In this document: positions 47,507 through 61,500 of the stretch, one piece after another
Layout of the letters: each line of letters starts with the position of its first letter
How positions within the stretch are numbered: position 1 is the first letter of the stretch
Assembly: GCA_963971425.1 (NCBI GenBank)
Contig: OZ020522.1
Span: 5,926,168-5,990,167, forward strand
Origin: Bryoerythrophyllum caledonicum
Taxonomy: Eukaryota; Streptophyta; Bryopsida; Pottiales; Pottiaceae
Length of the DNA stretch: 64,000 nt
Direction: 5' to 3'
Notes under the pieces: generated by a model
What the model was told of the DNA's origin: nothing
Seen by the model: the letters and a program-made list of their open reading frames with translations, nothing else
Databases searched by the model: none
Translations under genes and position numbers: made by a program

Positions 47507-50500
47507 TTACTAACTCTCAACCAATTGCCTTCACAATTGGCATTCCTCCCAATTCAATCTTTTGTTATTTTCCCAATTGGTTGATTTTTGTGCACATTAG
47601 TTCTCACATGGTTCTACCCCAATTGGTCTCATCTTCACATCTCACTTCCAAATAGTAATTACTTGAATCGGTTCCCATTGCTCCAATGGTACAACTTCCC
47701 CAATCGGGCTGTCAATCAGTCATGCACATCAAACACAACCTCACTCTTTCCAATTGCTCACAACCAACTTTAGACTGTGCAATCATTCACCAATTGGCAT
47801 AGTTTGTTTAATTCACCAAATTTGCTCACATCCATACACACTGTACACAACACAATTGAATCCGCATAGTTATTTCAATTGTAATTGAAATTAGAATATA
47901 ATTAGAATATACTTCAAAAATTCTCCCAATAGTTCACAAAAACAAACACAAAATCACACAACGCCAAAACTTCCTCAAACTAGGAAGGAATTTCAGCAAA
48001 ACTGGCACGACAACTAAATTCCAATCAAATCTTTTTGCCTCTTTGAGATTTTCTCATCGGTCAAGATTCTAACCACTTGCCTTTTCATTAACCAATTGCA
48101 ATCAAAACTAACCAATTTGTACAATTGATAAATAACTCCCCACTAATCGCCCAAATGTTTGTTAAACGCAAAATAAGGCACCATAAAACACAATGTAAGC
48201 AAGTTCCAAGGCTGCTACTTGCAAGTGATTTCATACTTCCTAGATTTGAAGTGTATTACTTCATTCATGCATAGAAGCACACAACAAGATTTTTTATTGT
48301 CACTATTAGTCTCTAAATTATTGAATTTCTAAGTTCTAATTCAATTATTTCTAAACTTTGATTTGATAATTTTGGAATTGTAATTTAGTACTTTTGGAAA
48401 ATCTATTTCTGAATTATATCAAATCTTTATTAACAATCAAGATTTTAATATTGCCAAAATTTATTTTTGGATTACTAGGAATATTTTAAACTTTAATTCC
48501 AAAATTTCTGAATATGAATTTGGTACTTGTGGAAATTCAATTTCTGAATTGTATCATTTCTTATCAATAGCCGGGATTTAATATTGCTACAATGAATTTT
48601 TAAAATACTGAATGTCTAAATTTGTATTAAGTGTTTTCTGAATTTTTATGTAGTAATGTATCATTTTTTCATTTTACACTTGAGAATTTACTATTGCAAC
48701 AATTATTTTGAAATACCACATAAAACTTCTAGGCATAATTTATAAAAAAATTAGCAGCATCACATAAAAATTTCTTGTTGTACTACAAGTGTAAGGTAGG
48801 AGCACCCATAAACTAAAAACTAAGAGTTTTGGGGTGCTAGGATTGACCAGAAAGGGTAAAAAAAAATATGGTTGCGTTAGGAAGTGAAATTAAAAAACAT
48901 TGGAGTCACTAAAAAAGTTGCATGCATGAACATTTATTTATGGGAATTTTTCAAAGTCCAAAATCGCTTCACACCCATTGCCGTGAGTAGAGGGGACTAA
49001 GATAGTGAGTGTCAGACCTTGTACCGTTTAAATCTCTACTTGTCCAATAGGAGGAGAGAAAAGCATTGGGTATGGATGCAGAAACTATCAAGCATGGGTG
49101 CGGAAACTACCGAGCATGGGTGCAAAAATAGGCCACGACTGTGGGGACGTCACGCCGATGGGTGCTTCTACCTTACTACATAAACATTTTGGTAGGGTGA
49201 CTCAAAATTTTAAGCAAGTATGATTAAAAATGAGTGTTTTATATTATTCTTCTCTTTCAGCACTTCATGTTTTCCTAATCTGTAAGTCATCAAATGGCTA
49301 CAAGTAGATCAAGCGTCATCAATGATGTCTTGAATTGAATACGCAATTTGTACATGTAGAAGACTTTCAGAAGTCTTTTCAGGATACGCATCAATACAAC
49401 TCGTATTTTCAGGTGGTATTTTCAGGATTGGTAAAAGTGGTAAAGTGTGGATTTTGCTAGTGGACATATGTTTTCAAGGGTTGGTGTAGTGATAAAATTT
49501 GTAATCGTTTAATTATCCTTAGGCTATATACAGTGGAACTCCTCTTAACAATATAGTTGGGACCCCAAGACCCATACTAGTTTAAGTAGATAATTAGTTT
49601 TTTTGCAAAGGTGTAATGAACTGACCTTGAGCTACTTCCACTTGGCTTAGTTGGAGTTTTACACTTCCATGCTGACATTGAAATTAGTGTTATATATTAG
49701 TTTATATGAGATATTAGAATAGAGGAGTATTAGTTAAGAGGAGTTTTACTGTAATAAGGTTGGTTCAGGAAAAGGTCTTTCTGTTTAGCATTTTTAGTGT
49801 AGTTAATGGTCACTTGTAGATCACAAAGAAGATAATTCTTTTATACAAAATATTCTTCCAAATCAATCCAAAGCTATACTATGAGTTATTTAAATCTCAC
49901 TCTCATCATATCCAATTATCATAATGGCTATAGTGTGATTCAATTTGACAATATCAAGGGGCATATCCCTTAGGTGGTTATAACCTAGTCAATTAGACAG
50001 TGCTTTAGTTCAATAGACAAGATCCAACATTAATATACTTTCTCTTCCTTAAGTTTATAATATATATATGTGAATCAAAATCTATTTGAAGCATTTACAT
50101 AAAGATATCTACTTATCTCAAGCAATATATGTTTCTTCCTTTCTCCACATCTTCATCATTCAATCACAAATTCCTACTTCATATTTAATAATAATAATTC
50201 CATGGATTTACATATATATTTCTTTCTCACATCATTCTCTTTTAATTATAAATACCGGTTATGGACTTACAAGAGGAAATGAAAATAATTTATTACAACG
50301 ACAATAATTGATACTTAAATGAGGGAGATCAATCCTCAAAGAATCTCTCATTAACCATACACTAGTTTTTATTTCTTAACTTTATATCTAGTCCTTCAAA
50401 CAGATATCACTTAGCTAAGACTTTCTAAGATCATCTTACAATCTCTTTTAGGCCATACTCACTTCTTGCCTCTCATGATGCATCTAAAAATGCCATCATT

Positions 50501-51420
50501 CTAATTCAATTTTATATTTCAAATTATATTAGCGTGCATAGTAAATAATTTGCTAATAGAGAAAATGCATTGCTCAGTTCGCTTTTTATACAATTGTCTT
50601 AACTACAGTTTAATTTCCCATTAAAAATTCTCACTTCCATCTCTGACACTTTACTTTAACATGTGTTGTGCTCCAGCTAACAATGTCAATTTGACACTTT
50701 TCCTTCTACTCACTCCACATTCATGGATCACCATGGTTTCCGATCAAATCTTCAGTCAACTTGACTTGAATCATGTTCACTTTACTTCAACCCACTATAC
50801 CTCACCTGATTTAGTCTAGTTGACATTATTCAACTCAGACACTTTAACTCAGAACTTTGAGAAATATATATTCTTTTATTAGTACTACTTCAAAGCACAA
50901 TTCATCAGACTTGATTTGAACATCAACGATGTTGCAATAGTTCAACATTCTCTAAATACTAGCACTCAAATTTATCATCAAGGACTCACACACTCAGAAT
51001 GAAAAAATGCAATGTTGTGTGGTGTTCTACTTTCTTCACAACCTTTACTTATCCCTTGTTGGAAAGTCTAGTTGACACCGCTTCAAATCTGGATTTCAAA
51101 AGTCACAGCCGCCATGTAACATAATTTAACTAAAAAAGTTTTAACCGTTTGTATAACTAAACACCCTTTCAGATCTCCTAGTCGCCATGGATTACTTTAC
51201 TAATTTATTTCTAAAGCAATTTAACTTGAACCCCTATTTACAGTGTCAACTAGAAAAAGGGTTTACTTTTTAAAAATATAAGTGGTTTAGGGCTTTTGTT
51301 TTCCAGTACTTGTTTGTATTTACTCTAATTTCACTGTCAATAAGATTTTTCTTCATGACTTCGTGATGATTTTTTCTTTTGGGCCATTCGGCCATACGAA
51401 AATTGCTATCTCTTCTTATG
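47507..51420. other. AT-rich intergenic DNA
   Basis: No gene supported on either strand; only short chance frames. Frequent CAATTGG words at 47.5-48.2 kb. Confidence 0.5.
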
Positions 51421-51424
51421 TGTC

Positions 51425-51750
51425 TTCTTATGTGAAATTGCTGAAATTTGTATGAAGCATTCTTGAAATTTTTATGTGAAACAACTGAAAATTTTATATG
51501 AGATTGCTGAAATTTGTATGTGACATTACTCAAATGTGTATGGGACGCTACTAAAATTTTCATGTGATACTATTAAAAGTTTCATGTGATACTACTAAAT
51601 TTTTTATATGACACTGCTGAAATTATTATGTGATACAACTAAAAGTTTATGTCATAGTGGTAAAATTCCAATCTCATTATTGTTGAAGTTGTTCATGTGA
51701 TACTGCTAAAATCTTTTTTTGATATTGAAGTTTTTATGAGATATTGTTGA
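51425..51750. repeat. Degenerate 22-bp tandem repeat, about 14 units
   Basis: Consecutive units of 21-23 bases on the pattern ATGTGATACTACTAAAATTTT, for example CATGTGATACTATTAAAAGT at about 51559 and 51581. Substitutions are frequent but the period is kept. Confidence 0.82.
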
Positions 51751-52407
51751 AATTTTCTTCACGGCATTTCCAAAATTCTATAATTTTACATGTTTCGAGA
51801 TGTGGCGTCGTGGTGTTAGCATAGGTTAGATTAGTCTAATCTATGTTAGTTGTATGAGGACGTGTGTCCTGCTCACTGTAGTCATCTAGTGGATGGATTT
51901 CATCTACCTAAGGTTGCGGTTGTGTGTATACCGCCGCATACGTTATTTACTTGAAGTCTTTGTCAAGTCAAGCTTTGTGTGTGGATTTGAAATTGTTGGA
52001 GAGTTCTTGCTTGTAGGTGATGTGTTTTCATTAGTAAAGGCTCCACAGTTTTCTTTGTCACTTGCACTCGTTGATTCTTTTTTGGTGGAGTGTGTGATGC
52101 ATGACTCCTTAAGTGATTCTCTACTCTTTAATTCAAGATGTACTACATATACTTGTTTTAGTGTATGTTTTTTGTTTATTTGATGTTGGTGGTGATCTTT
52201 GATCGGTTGTCTTTAGCAAACTTTGTTTACACAACATACACTACTATCTAAAATTTTATTGATAGTGCAAAATATTTTTTGTCATCATTTGAATTGTATT
52301 AAAGATTTCCAGTGATTTTTGAAATTTGGATTTTTAAAGAATTTCAAAATTTTGTAGTGATTGCGCAATTATTTTTTATTTTATACAAGTAACATTCAGA
52401 AGAAGAA

Positions 52408-52640
52408 GAACGCCGGTCTCAAAAAGAGGCCGGCGTGAATGAAGTGTCTGTTCGTTCCACCACTAAGACCATGCCCACCGGGCAAGGAATTAGTAGTATG
52501 GAACTACTTCCCCCTCTCGAGGGTAGACACTATGTGGACACAGAACATGAAAGAGAAAGAAAAGGGGGAGGGATGAGGGGAAGGGAGGGGCAAAAGAAAA
52601 AAGGGGGGAGGGGAGTGGAAGAGTGGTGAGGGTGGGTGTA
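52408..52640. other. Short GC hairpin and purine-rich G-tract at the LINE 3' end
   Basis: GCCGGTCTC pairs with GAGGCCGGC (52411-52434) around a 5-base loop. Further on, 52555-52640 is almost all purine on the plus strand with many GGGG runs. The region lies just downstream of the LINE ORF stop and is probably its 3' UTR. Confidence 0.55.
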
Positions 52641-52666
52641 AATTTTGGGGTCATAAGGAGTTAGCG

Positions 52667-54187
52667 CTATGGTGGGTCTTGTGTGTCGGGGAGGGGTTGG
52701 TTGTTTTCAATTTTTCTTTTATGTAGTAAGATAGACATGGCGTATTGTATGGCGATGGTATTGATGTTTTTAAATGTATTTGTGATTGAATCAATGGGAA
52801 TTTTAAAGGTGTCTTCTAGGATTTTCATAGATGGAATGAAAGTTGTGGCACGAGCGCCGGCTGTAATTACAATGAGGGGATCTACTTTCCATCCAAGGTT
52901 TATGATGTCATTGATAAGGGGTTGGTATTTATCTATTTTATTTTGAATTGTTTCAGGGGAAAATCTATCGTTACAGTATGTGAATTCAATGAATTGAATA
53001 GTGTAGTCTTGGTTTATTTGATCGGGTGGTTGGTCATTGTATGGTAGGCCTCTAACACAAAGCATGTCCGGTTTGAGTCTAGCGTTGCAGTTACATCGTT
53101 GGGTTTCGCATGTGCATGGGAGTAGCCAAGGGGGAACCGTATTATCTTGTTGGTTATTGTTGTAGGTGCCGGCATTCATTAGAATAAAGCATCTTGATTT
53201 TGTGTGTGAGGTAATTAGTTTGCGAATTTTCCATACCGCTTTGTTATGTCTTTTAACAATTAAGGAGTGTATGTGGTGATTTTGGCATTTGAGTAGAACA
53301 TGAAGCCATGTGTCCGGGTCCGTGGAGGTACATATGGAGCATGTAGTGGAGGGAAATCTTTCTATCCCGAAAAAGAGTTGTTTTCATGCATTCCCCATGT
53401 ATTGTCCGGTACGGAATTTAATTAGGCAAGATATTTGTGAGTCGGATATGATAGGGTTTTTCCAAAAGTTTGTGGAGAGTTCATTGTCTATGTTGTTGTT
53501 GCTAGTCCATTTTTCTATGTTGGGGATACTTTCGGATATTTTGTCAAGATTATTGTAAAGGTCTTGTTTTTTGAGGTATTTACTCAAAAACCTAACCGGG
53601 CCTTTATCTGGGGTCTCTTCTTTAGAGGGCCAATCTTCTTTTTGAAAGTAGTATGGGGATGCGTGGGCATGTTCATGAATATCTTTGGCATTTTTATGTG
53701 TTTTCTCCCGGCCCTCTTTTGCTAGTTTATCTGCTTGTTCGTTTCCAGTGATGTTAGTGTGAGCTCTTACTTTGTGTAAGGTTGTGTTTTGTGTGCGGTT
53801 TTGTAGCATTTGGACCATTGATTTTAATATAATTAGGTCGGGGTGGCTATTATGAAGAGTAGGGTGCGTTATTTGGGCGTTTAGTAGGTATAATGCATTT
53901 ATACAATCCGTGAATATGTGTGCGGGTTCATTGTTATATTTTGTAGTGATGATTTGTAGTGTTTTGTCGATGGCCATGAGCTCTGCTCTGAGGATATTTT
54001 GTAGTCCATGTAGTCTTTTGGCCATTTTGATTTCTTTAGTGTGATTATATATGCCATATCCCGCTTTTTCTCTACGCCAATTTCCCGGGCTAACTTGTTC
54101 TGGAGGTTTCAAGGAACCATCGGTATAGTAACTGTATGCCGGATCGGTTAGAATATTCCATGGAGATTCCAGAATGACGTGACACAC
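52667..54187 (-). mobile_element. Non-LTR retrotransposon ORF2 C-terminal fragment: RNase H and tail domain, with one stop
   Basis: A single minus-strand frame of about 506 codons interrupted once by TGA (53385-53387), where context suggests Trp (GNA-KQLFFG). RNase H residues are visible: YYTDGSL (Asp), ILRAELMAIDKTL (Glu), HIFTDCINALYL (Asp) and NITGNEQADKLAKEG (Asp). After it come a Cys/His patch (CSICTSTDPDTWLHVLLKC) and a long tail, LPCTCETQRCNCNARLKPD through IVITAGARATTFIPSM, then LLHKRKIENNQPLP. The tail is, from memory, like LINE-type proteins abundant in some early-diverging fungi. The reverse transcriptase is missing, cut at a repeat boundary near 54150-54187. 5'-truncation is typical of LINE insertions. 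Confidence 0.82.
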
Positions 54188-55631
54188 GATGATTGGACAT
54201 TGTATGTGCCGGCAATCAATGGATGAAGTTTCAAAAACACAACTTCATCCGTCCGTTGCCATCACCCGAGAGGTCGCATGAAGAATCCAAAAATAGTTGT
54301 GGAAAGTGCATACCAGCATCTCTGCAACAGTACTTTCTTTACTATTTTAAGACATAATTCTAAGGGGCTCAAAAGTTCAATTTGTCAATTTGCACTTCTA
54401 GAATAAAAAGGGCGATGGAAATTCAAGGGCATATTCATGTAGAACATTCCATGAAGATTCCAAAATGATGTGGCACACGATGATTGGACATTGTACGGGC
54501 CCGCAATCAACGGATGAAGTTTAAACTACCAAACTTCATCCGTCTCTTACCTTTTTTCATTTTTTGATTTCTGAAATCTGAAATTCCACGTGGCATCACC
54601 CGATTGGTTGGGTCCGGAGTTTTTAACTCTCTCATACTTGAGTTTTTCTGAAATGTGATTAGCTTTTCTTTGTCCTTGCTTCCTCCTCTTCGCAATGATA
54701 CCTCTCCCACATGCACAGCCCTTACCGTTTGAAAGATGAGATGCTAATGGGACACCCTTGTAACCAAACCCGTCACCCTGTAACCCTGTAACCCGTAACC
54801 CCTAAACCTTAACCTCAGGATACCCTTGTAACCTTACCCCCCAAACCCCACACCCTAAGATTGAATTTTTAAAGGTTATTTGTCCATGAACACTTCTAAA
54901 ATAAGAAGGGCGATGGAAGTTCGAAGGCATGTTCATGTAGAAGATTCCACGCGGATTCCAAAATGACGTAACACATGGCGGTTGGACGTCGTATGTGCCC
55001 GCAATCAATGGATGAAGTTTTAGAATCGCAACTTCATCCGTCCGTTGCCATCACCCGAAAGGTCGCATGAAGAATCCAAAAGTAGTTTTGGAAAGTGCAT
55101 ACGAGCATCTTCGCAATGGTATTTTCTTTACTATTTTAAGATATAATTTTAAGGGGGCCAAAAGTTCAATTTGTCCATTTGCACTTCTAAAATAAGGAGG
55201 GCGATGGAAGTTCGAGGGCATGTTCATGTAGAATATTCCATGGAGATTCCAGAATGACGTGACACACGATGATTGGACATTGTATGTGCCGGCAATCAAT
55301 GGATGAAGTTTCAAAAACACAACTTCATCCGTCCGTTGCCATCACCCGAAAGGTCGCATGAAGAATCCAAAAATAGTTGTGGAAAGTGCATACAAGCATC
55401 TCTGCAACGGTACTTTCTTTACTATTTTAAGACATAATTCTAAGGGAGTCAAAAGTTCGATTTGTCCATTTGCACTTCTAGAATAAAAAGGGCGATGGAA
55501 ATTCAAGGGCATATTTATGTAGAATATTCCATGAAGATTCCAAAATGATGTGGCACACGATGATTGGACATTGGACGGGCCCGCAATCAACGGATGAAGT
55601 TTAAACTACCAAACTTCATCCGTCTCTTACC
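54151..55631. repeat. Tandem hairpin-bearing repeats (about 290-bp units), including a 400-bp near-identical duplication
   Basis: The block 54151-54551 is repeated at 55231-55631 with almost no change by eye (offset 1,080 bases). Units recur near 54157, 54447, 54942, 55233 and 55527. Each contains GGATGAAGTTT facing AACTTCATCC across a short spacer, a 20-30-base hairpin. The first unit overlaps the upstream end of the LINE frame. Confidence 0.85.
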
Positions 55632-55885
55632 TATTTGGCGTCGGAGTGCTCCTTGCAGTCCTGGAATCGGTGGGTGTTGAGTCGGAGAAACTGCTTCTGA
55701 CTGTTGCAGTACCGGCAGACGAACAAGCCGTTCCCAATTTTGAACTCATTGTGACCTTCGATCATCAACTCCCTATACTCGGTTTGCGTGTAGTACTCCA
55801 CGTAATGTCTGCTGTCCCACTTATGGACTTCTCGCACATGGCCGTCGGGAGATATCCCTATGTCCCTCCACCCCCACTTCCCCAT
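55631..55885 (-). other. Coding-like fragment with a Cys/His pattern, unknown
   Basis: 84-codon minus-strand frame with protein-like composition (KWDSRHYVEYYTQTEYRELM) and CRYCNSQKQFLRLNTHRFQDC, which could be half of a zinc finger. Bordered on the left by the tandem repeats. Not recognised; may be a gene fragment captured beside repeats. Confidence 0.3.
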
Positions 55886-56089
55886 GGCACGCTGCTTTGT
55901 ATGGGCTGTGGACGTGCAATGAGCACACGTAGTCTGTCAGGTCACCCTCGAGACCCAAAGTTGCAGACCGCTTTCCGAAACGGTATTCCCAAGATCGTTA
56001 TTGTTCATGAGCACCTCAAAGCTTACTGCAAGAGCCCATGCAAAAGATCGAGACACACCCTAAACCGAACCAAAATATGACAGCAGAGC

Positions 56090-56805
56090 GAAACGGCCCT
56101 CCCGTGAGGAGAAGACAATACGGACCTAAACCGAAACCCTGGGGCCCGAGTCAGGTTCGGAAACACACTACGAAGAAAAAAGGTTCCTGTGCCTGTCAAA
56201 ATGTATAGGGACGTGTTTCTATACACCCCGAACCCGACAAGAGGAGGACCAGAGCAACCGAAACTACAAAGGAATTTGAACTGCCGTTTTCACGAAGCAC
56301 AAATTTGTGTATACCTGGGTCATGTAGAAATGCGAGCTATTCAATGTCGGACATCCAGTAATGATGATTTTCAAGTGAATTGCTAAGATTTAACATCTCC
56401 CTAAACTCGAAGGTCCCTCCTACAGTCTCGATTTCTCAGCAAGAAATATCCCGATACCCAAGCATGAGATATCACGATATTCCTCGAGTTCAGAAACTAA
56501 ATTTCGAAGCGCCTTACTGCTCACGAGGACCTAAGCGCAGCCTGCGATACCTCATGGAAAAGAGAGACACACAAACTTCAATTGAAAACATCACAGCATA
56601 GCGGATTGCAAGGGCCGTGATGGAAAGAGAACAGGGAGGAGCTCGGAAACCCTGGGGCCGGAGTCAGGTTTCGTGTACACAGTATGAAAACAAAAGCTTC
56701 CCGTGCCTGTCAAAACGTACAGGGAATTTTTTTTTGGCACCCCCAACCTGCGATGCACCCGAATCCAACAAGAGGAGGAGCGGAGCGACCGGGACCCTTA
56801 AAACC
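56090..56805. repeat. Duplicated segment (56090-56260 and 56625-56800)
   Basis: Both copies share AACCCTGGGGCC-GAGTCAGGTT, then GTGCCTGTCAAAA-GTA-AGGGA and AACAAGAGGAGGA. Diverged by substitutions and small indels. No gene seen; GC-richer than the flanks. Confidence 0.75.
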
Positions 56806-58535
56806 CGGGCGATGCGTCGCACCCTAAAAACCACTGCGGTAACAGTGCGGGCTCGACGGGTATGAGCACAGACAGCCCTTACAGCCCTAAACTGCAAACA
56901 ACAGATGGAGATGGTGAGCCGACGTACCACAACGTGGAGGCCGCGACCGCAAGCAACTCTAGACCCTCGGTCTCTATCTGCGCGCTCGAAGCCGCTGCGC
57001 CGTGATCACAAGGCCTTTTCCTCCGCCCTCCGGAGGGAATCGCCGCGCCGTGATCACGAGACCTCCTCCTTCGCCCTGTGCTCCTGTCCGATGTGCGCCC
57101 GCTTGCGGGGACCTCCCCGAGCGCCACAGCGAGCAAGATCGAGGCCCTAAACCGATAGCAAAGCAAACCTCCTGACGCCAAGCGCGGGGACGACAATGAA
57201 GCCAAGCAAGAGGAGGCATACCCATTTTGCAGGGAGGAGGACCTTGAGCGTGTCGGGCAATCAATTGCCCGAGCTGGAGGACAATCACTAGCCCCCCCGA
57301 GGCGACGCTACGATAGGCCTAAAGCCACATAATTATGGGTCTGAGGATCGAAAAGACGTCTCGCAACGTGTGCCGACATGAGAGCTGGGAGGAGACGTTC
57401 TGAGGAGACGTTCGGGTGAGACGATGGTGTGCGCGGTTTTGGGTCCACATCATGGACTTATCCAGTCTCCGGTTAAGATTCCCCAGTCTAGATTAGGGCT
57501 CGTGAAGCTGCAATGGAAATCGATGGAACCAGCTACTTTGGTTTTTCAGGTATGAAATTAAGAAGCGGAAATGGATAAAATCACATACCAGAGTACTTTT
57601 CATGAATTGATGGAGTTGGAATGGGAATAAAGAAATTGCTTACTAACAAACATGGTTTTAGGGTTTATGACGTTGGAACCCCTATAGATCACAGTCTACG
57701 CGGTTTTGGGTGCCACTCATTATGGATTCATAGCATGCATCATTGCTATGTGGAAACATAGTTGAAGGTCAAGGGACCTCAAAGCCCTTAATTTCCAAAA
57801 CACAATTTATTGTAGTGCAATGGATCGTGAAAAACAGTCCAATGGTTTGACAAGGGGCATTTAAATTTCAGAGGTGTGCGATTGTTTCACAAGTCTAACC
57901 CAACTAGAATTATAATTTTCCTATCAAAACTGTAATTTCCGTGAATTCTTAAAGTAAATTGCTCGAAATTACAAAACTATCTCTAGACTAGAGTCGTAAA
58001 TGCCCTGTCAACAACCCTAAACCGGCCTTCTGTTTATCTATTAGCACTTAACAGTCCACCAATCAAGGACTGACACGTTATCCAAGTGAACATTAATGCT
58101 AGAATCTTATCTGCTTCTGTCAGAGCCTTAAATGGTTCTTTGCCAGACTTGGATGGGGCGATGAATCCATTTGGGACCAACAGGTCTACCCTTTTCATTC
58201 ACTCTGCCTATCACAATCTGTTCAATATGTTGTGCACTCTATTAGCACAACACAATATACCCTCGACGACCATGCAAATGGGCATCTCGGCCAGGCGGGC
58301 CAGCAGACAACGACGAGCCTCCCTTTCCCATCGGAGTTGCTTGAAAAGGCCGTTGCACTAGACCAAAGCCGCTTATGGTTTTATCTTATACTATCCGACT
58401 CCTTTCCCACACTGACCTTCATCACTTCTTCCAAGAGCTACCACACCTTCCTGAGCCCTGCCTTGTGTGAAGTCCTATTACCGGTGCACTGCGAAAAGCC
58501 GAAATCCACAAGGCCGTGAAGCCGAAATCCACAAT
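56806..58535. other. Intergenic region, partly GC-rich
   Basis: No gene supported. CGCCGTGATCACGAG-like words are repeated at about 56998 and 57042, and GAGACGTTC is repeated near 57390-57412. Confidence 0.45.
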
Positions 58536-58539
58536 CCCT

Positions 58540-61500
58540 ACACACAAGGTGTGCTGGATATCTTTGGACATCTCCCGATATCTCCCGATGTTTCCTGATA
58601 TGACACGATATCTTTGGATCTCCCGATTTCTCATGCTGGAAATCACCCGATATCTCTTGCTCGATATTTCCCGATATCACTTACGCCATACCTCCCGATA
58701 CCTTCTGCTCGGTATCTCCGGATATCTATCTCCAATACCTCTTGCTCGACATCTCCCCGATATTTTTAGTTGGTGAAATCGCAATATCTGTTGTTGGTGA
58801 AATCTCAGTATCTCTTGCTGCAGTTCATCTTCTAATATCCATTGCTGTTGATCTATCTCAATACGTTCATTTTGACGTACCTTGATATGGATGTATCTTG
58901 ATACATCAATGTTGACATATACACATATTCTGGTTTATTGTCTGATCTTGACATATCGAATTTCTTGATATGTGTTGCTTGATATCTTTGGACATCTCCC
59001 AATATTTCCCGATACTTCTTGATACGACAGAATATCATTGGATCTCACAATACCTCTCCCTTGGTATCTCCTAGTGCCTCTCCTAAGATATCTCCCGAAA
59101 TCCCTTGCTATTTCTTGCTCTAAATCTCTTGAAATCTCTTGCTTTGATATCTTCCGATATCTCTTGGTCGAAGTCTCCCGATATTGGTCGATTTGTATCT
59201 CCCGCATTCTTTTAGTTCATATCTCCTGAAATCTCTAGCTAGTGAAATCTCAATATCTCTTGCTCTTGATTTATCTTAGTACGTTGATTTTGACGTATCT
59301 CGATATGGATATAATTTGATACGTCAATATTGACATATCAAGATATAGGGTTTTTTCGATATGCCGATTTCTCGATATCGGCATTCCCTCGATGTCGGCA
59401 TCTTTGAAAATCTCGATACTTGGATGTATCAATATTGACTTCATTGGAAATTTCGATATGTTTAAAGCTTGATATCTCCGTACCTTGATCTCATTGCAGC
59501 AAGACATCTTGAGATCTCAATGTTAACATATCCACACATTTTAGTATAATGTCTCATCTCGACATATCGAATTTCTTGATATATTTTGCTCGATATCATT
59601 GGACATCTCTCGATATCTCCCAATATCTCCCGATACTTCTTGATATGACACGACATCTTGGATATCCCAATAACTCCCGTTACTTCTTGAGATGAGACAA
59701 TACCTTTGGATGTCCCGACGTCTCTTCCTCATTGTCTTTCTAAACCTTTTGTTTGTTATTTCCCGATAGATATCATCCGATATCTCCTACTCTGGATCTC
59801 TTGATATCTCTTGCAGGACAACTCTTGCTTGATATCTTCCGACATCTCCTGCCCGGTATTTGTTGATTTTGACGTATCTCGATATGGATAAATTTTGGTA
59901 CGTCAATATTGTCATATCAAGATATATAGTATTTTGATATGCCAATATCCCGATATCTCAATAGCTCAATGTCGGCATCTTTAAAAATCTAGATACCTAG
60001 ATGTCTCAATTTTGACATCACTAAAAAAATCTTGATATATTTAAATCTCGATATCTAGGTACCTTGATCCTGATATAGCGAGATATCTTGAGGTCTCAAT
60101 GTTGACTTATCCATATATTTCAATATATTGTCTTATCTTGACATATCGACATCTATTGTTTAATGTCTCTCGATATCTCTTGCTTGATAACTCTCGATAC
60201 CTCTTGCTTGGAATTTCCCATAACCTGTGGTATGATATCTTCCGATATCCTTCGATAGCTCTTTCTCAAGATCTCTTTGTATGCATTGCTCTGGATCTCT
60301 TAGTATCTCTTGCTCAATAGCTCTCGACATCTCTTGTTCGATATCTCCCAATGTCTCTTGCTCAATAGCTCTCGACATCTCTTGTTCGATATCTCCCAAT
60401 GTCTCTTGCTCAATACCTCCTGATATCACTAGCTCAAAATCTTCCGATACCTCTTGCTCGAAATCTCCCGACATCTCTTACATGATATTTCCCGTCATCT
60501 CTTGCTCGGTACCTCCCGATATCTCTTGCTCCATATCTCCCTACACATCTCCTACTGGTAAAATCTCGATATCTCTTGCTACATTTCATCTTCCAATATC
60601 CAATAAATCTCAATACATTGATTTCGATGTATCTCGATATGGATATATCTTGGTACGTCAATACTCACATATCAAGATATACAAATTTTTTCACACGGCG
60701 AAATCTTGATCTCTCAACATCTCCGTATTGGCATCTCTAAAATTCTCAATATCTAGATATCTCAATATTGACATCACTGAAAATCTCGATATGTTTAAAT
60801 CTCGATGCCTTGGTACCTTCATATCGATGTAGCAAGATTTCTTGAGATTTCAATGTTAACGTATCCAAATATTTCGATACATTGTCTTATCCTAAATATC
60901 AAATCTCTCGATATATCTTACTCGATATTCTTCGACACCTCCCGGTATCACTTCTTAGGTATGTCCGTCAAACTATTGTTTAGTATCACCCAATACCTAC
61001 TGTCGAATATTTCCCAGTACCCCTCGATATCTCTTGCTTTGGACCTCTTGCTTGATGTCTTCCAACATCTCTTGGTCCATATCTCTTGGTCGATATCTCT
61101 TGGTCAATATCTCTTGGTCAACATCTCCCGTTATCTCTTGCTTGTTGTCTCATGATACCTCTTGCTTGGTATCTTCTAGTAATACCACCGGTAAGATATC
61201 TTTCGATAACCCTCGATTTCCCTTGCTCAATATCTCTTAGTCTAAACTGCTCGATGCCTATCGACACCTCTTGTTTGATATCTTCCAAAATCACTTCGTT
61301 GAAATCTCCCAACATCTCTTGCTCAATATCTCCTAATCTATCTTGGTCGATACCTTCCAACTTCTCTTGGTCAATATCTCCCAACTTCTCTTTGTCAATA
61401 TCTCCCAAGATCTCTTGGTCGATTTGTCCCAATATCTCCTAGTCGGTTTCTCCTGATATCTTGGCCTCAATACCTGCCGATATCTTGTCCTCCATACCTC

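Noticed and set aside
55631..55885. Small zinc-finger gene
   Set aside because: Only one Cys/His half-pattern, no start context and no splice partners; kept only as a low-confidence coding-like fragment.
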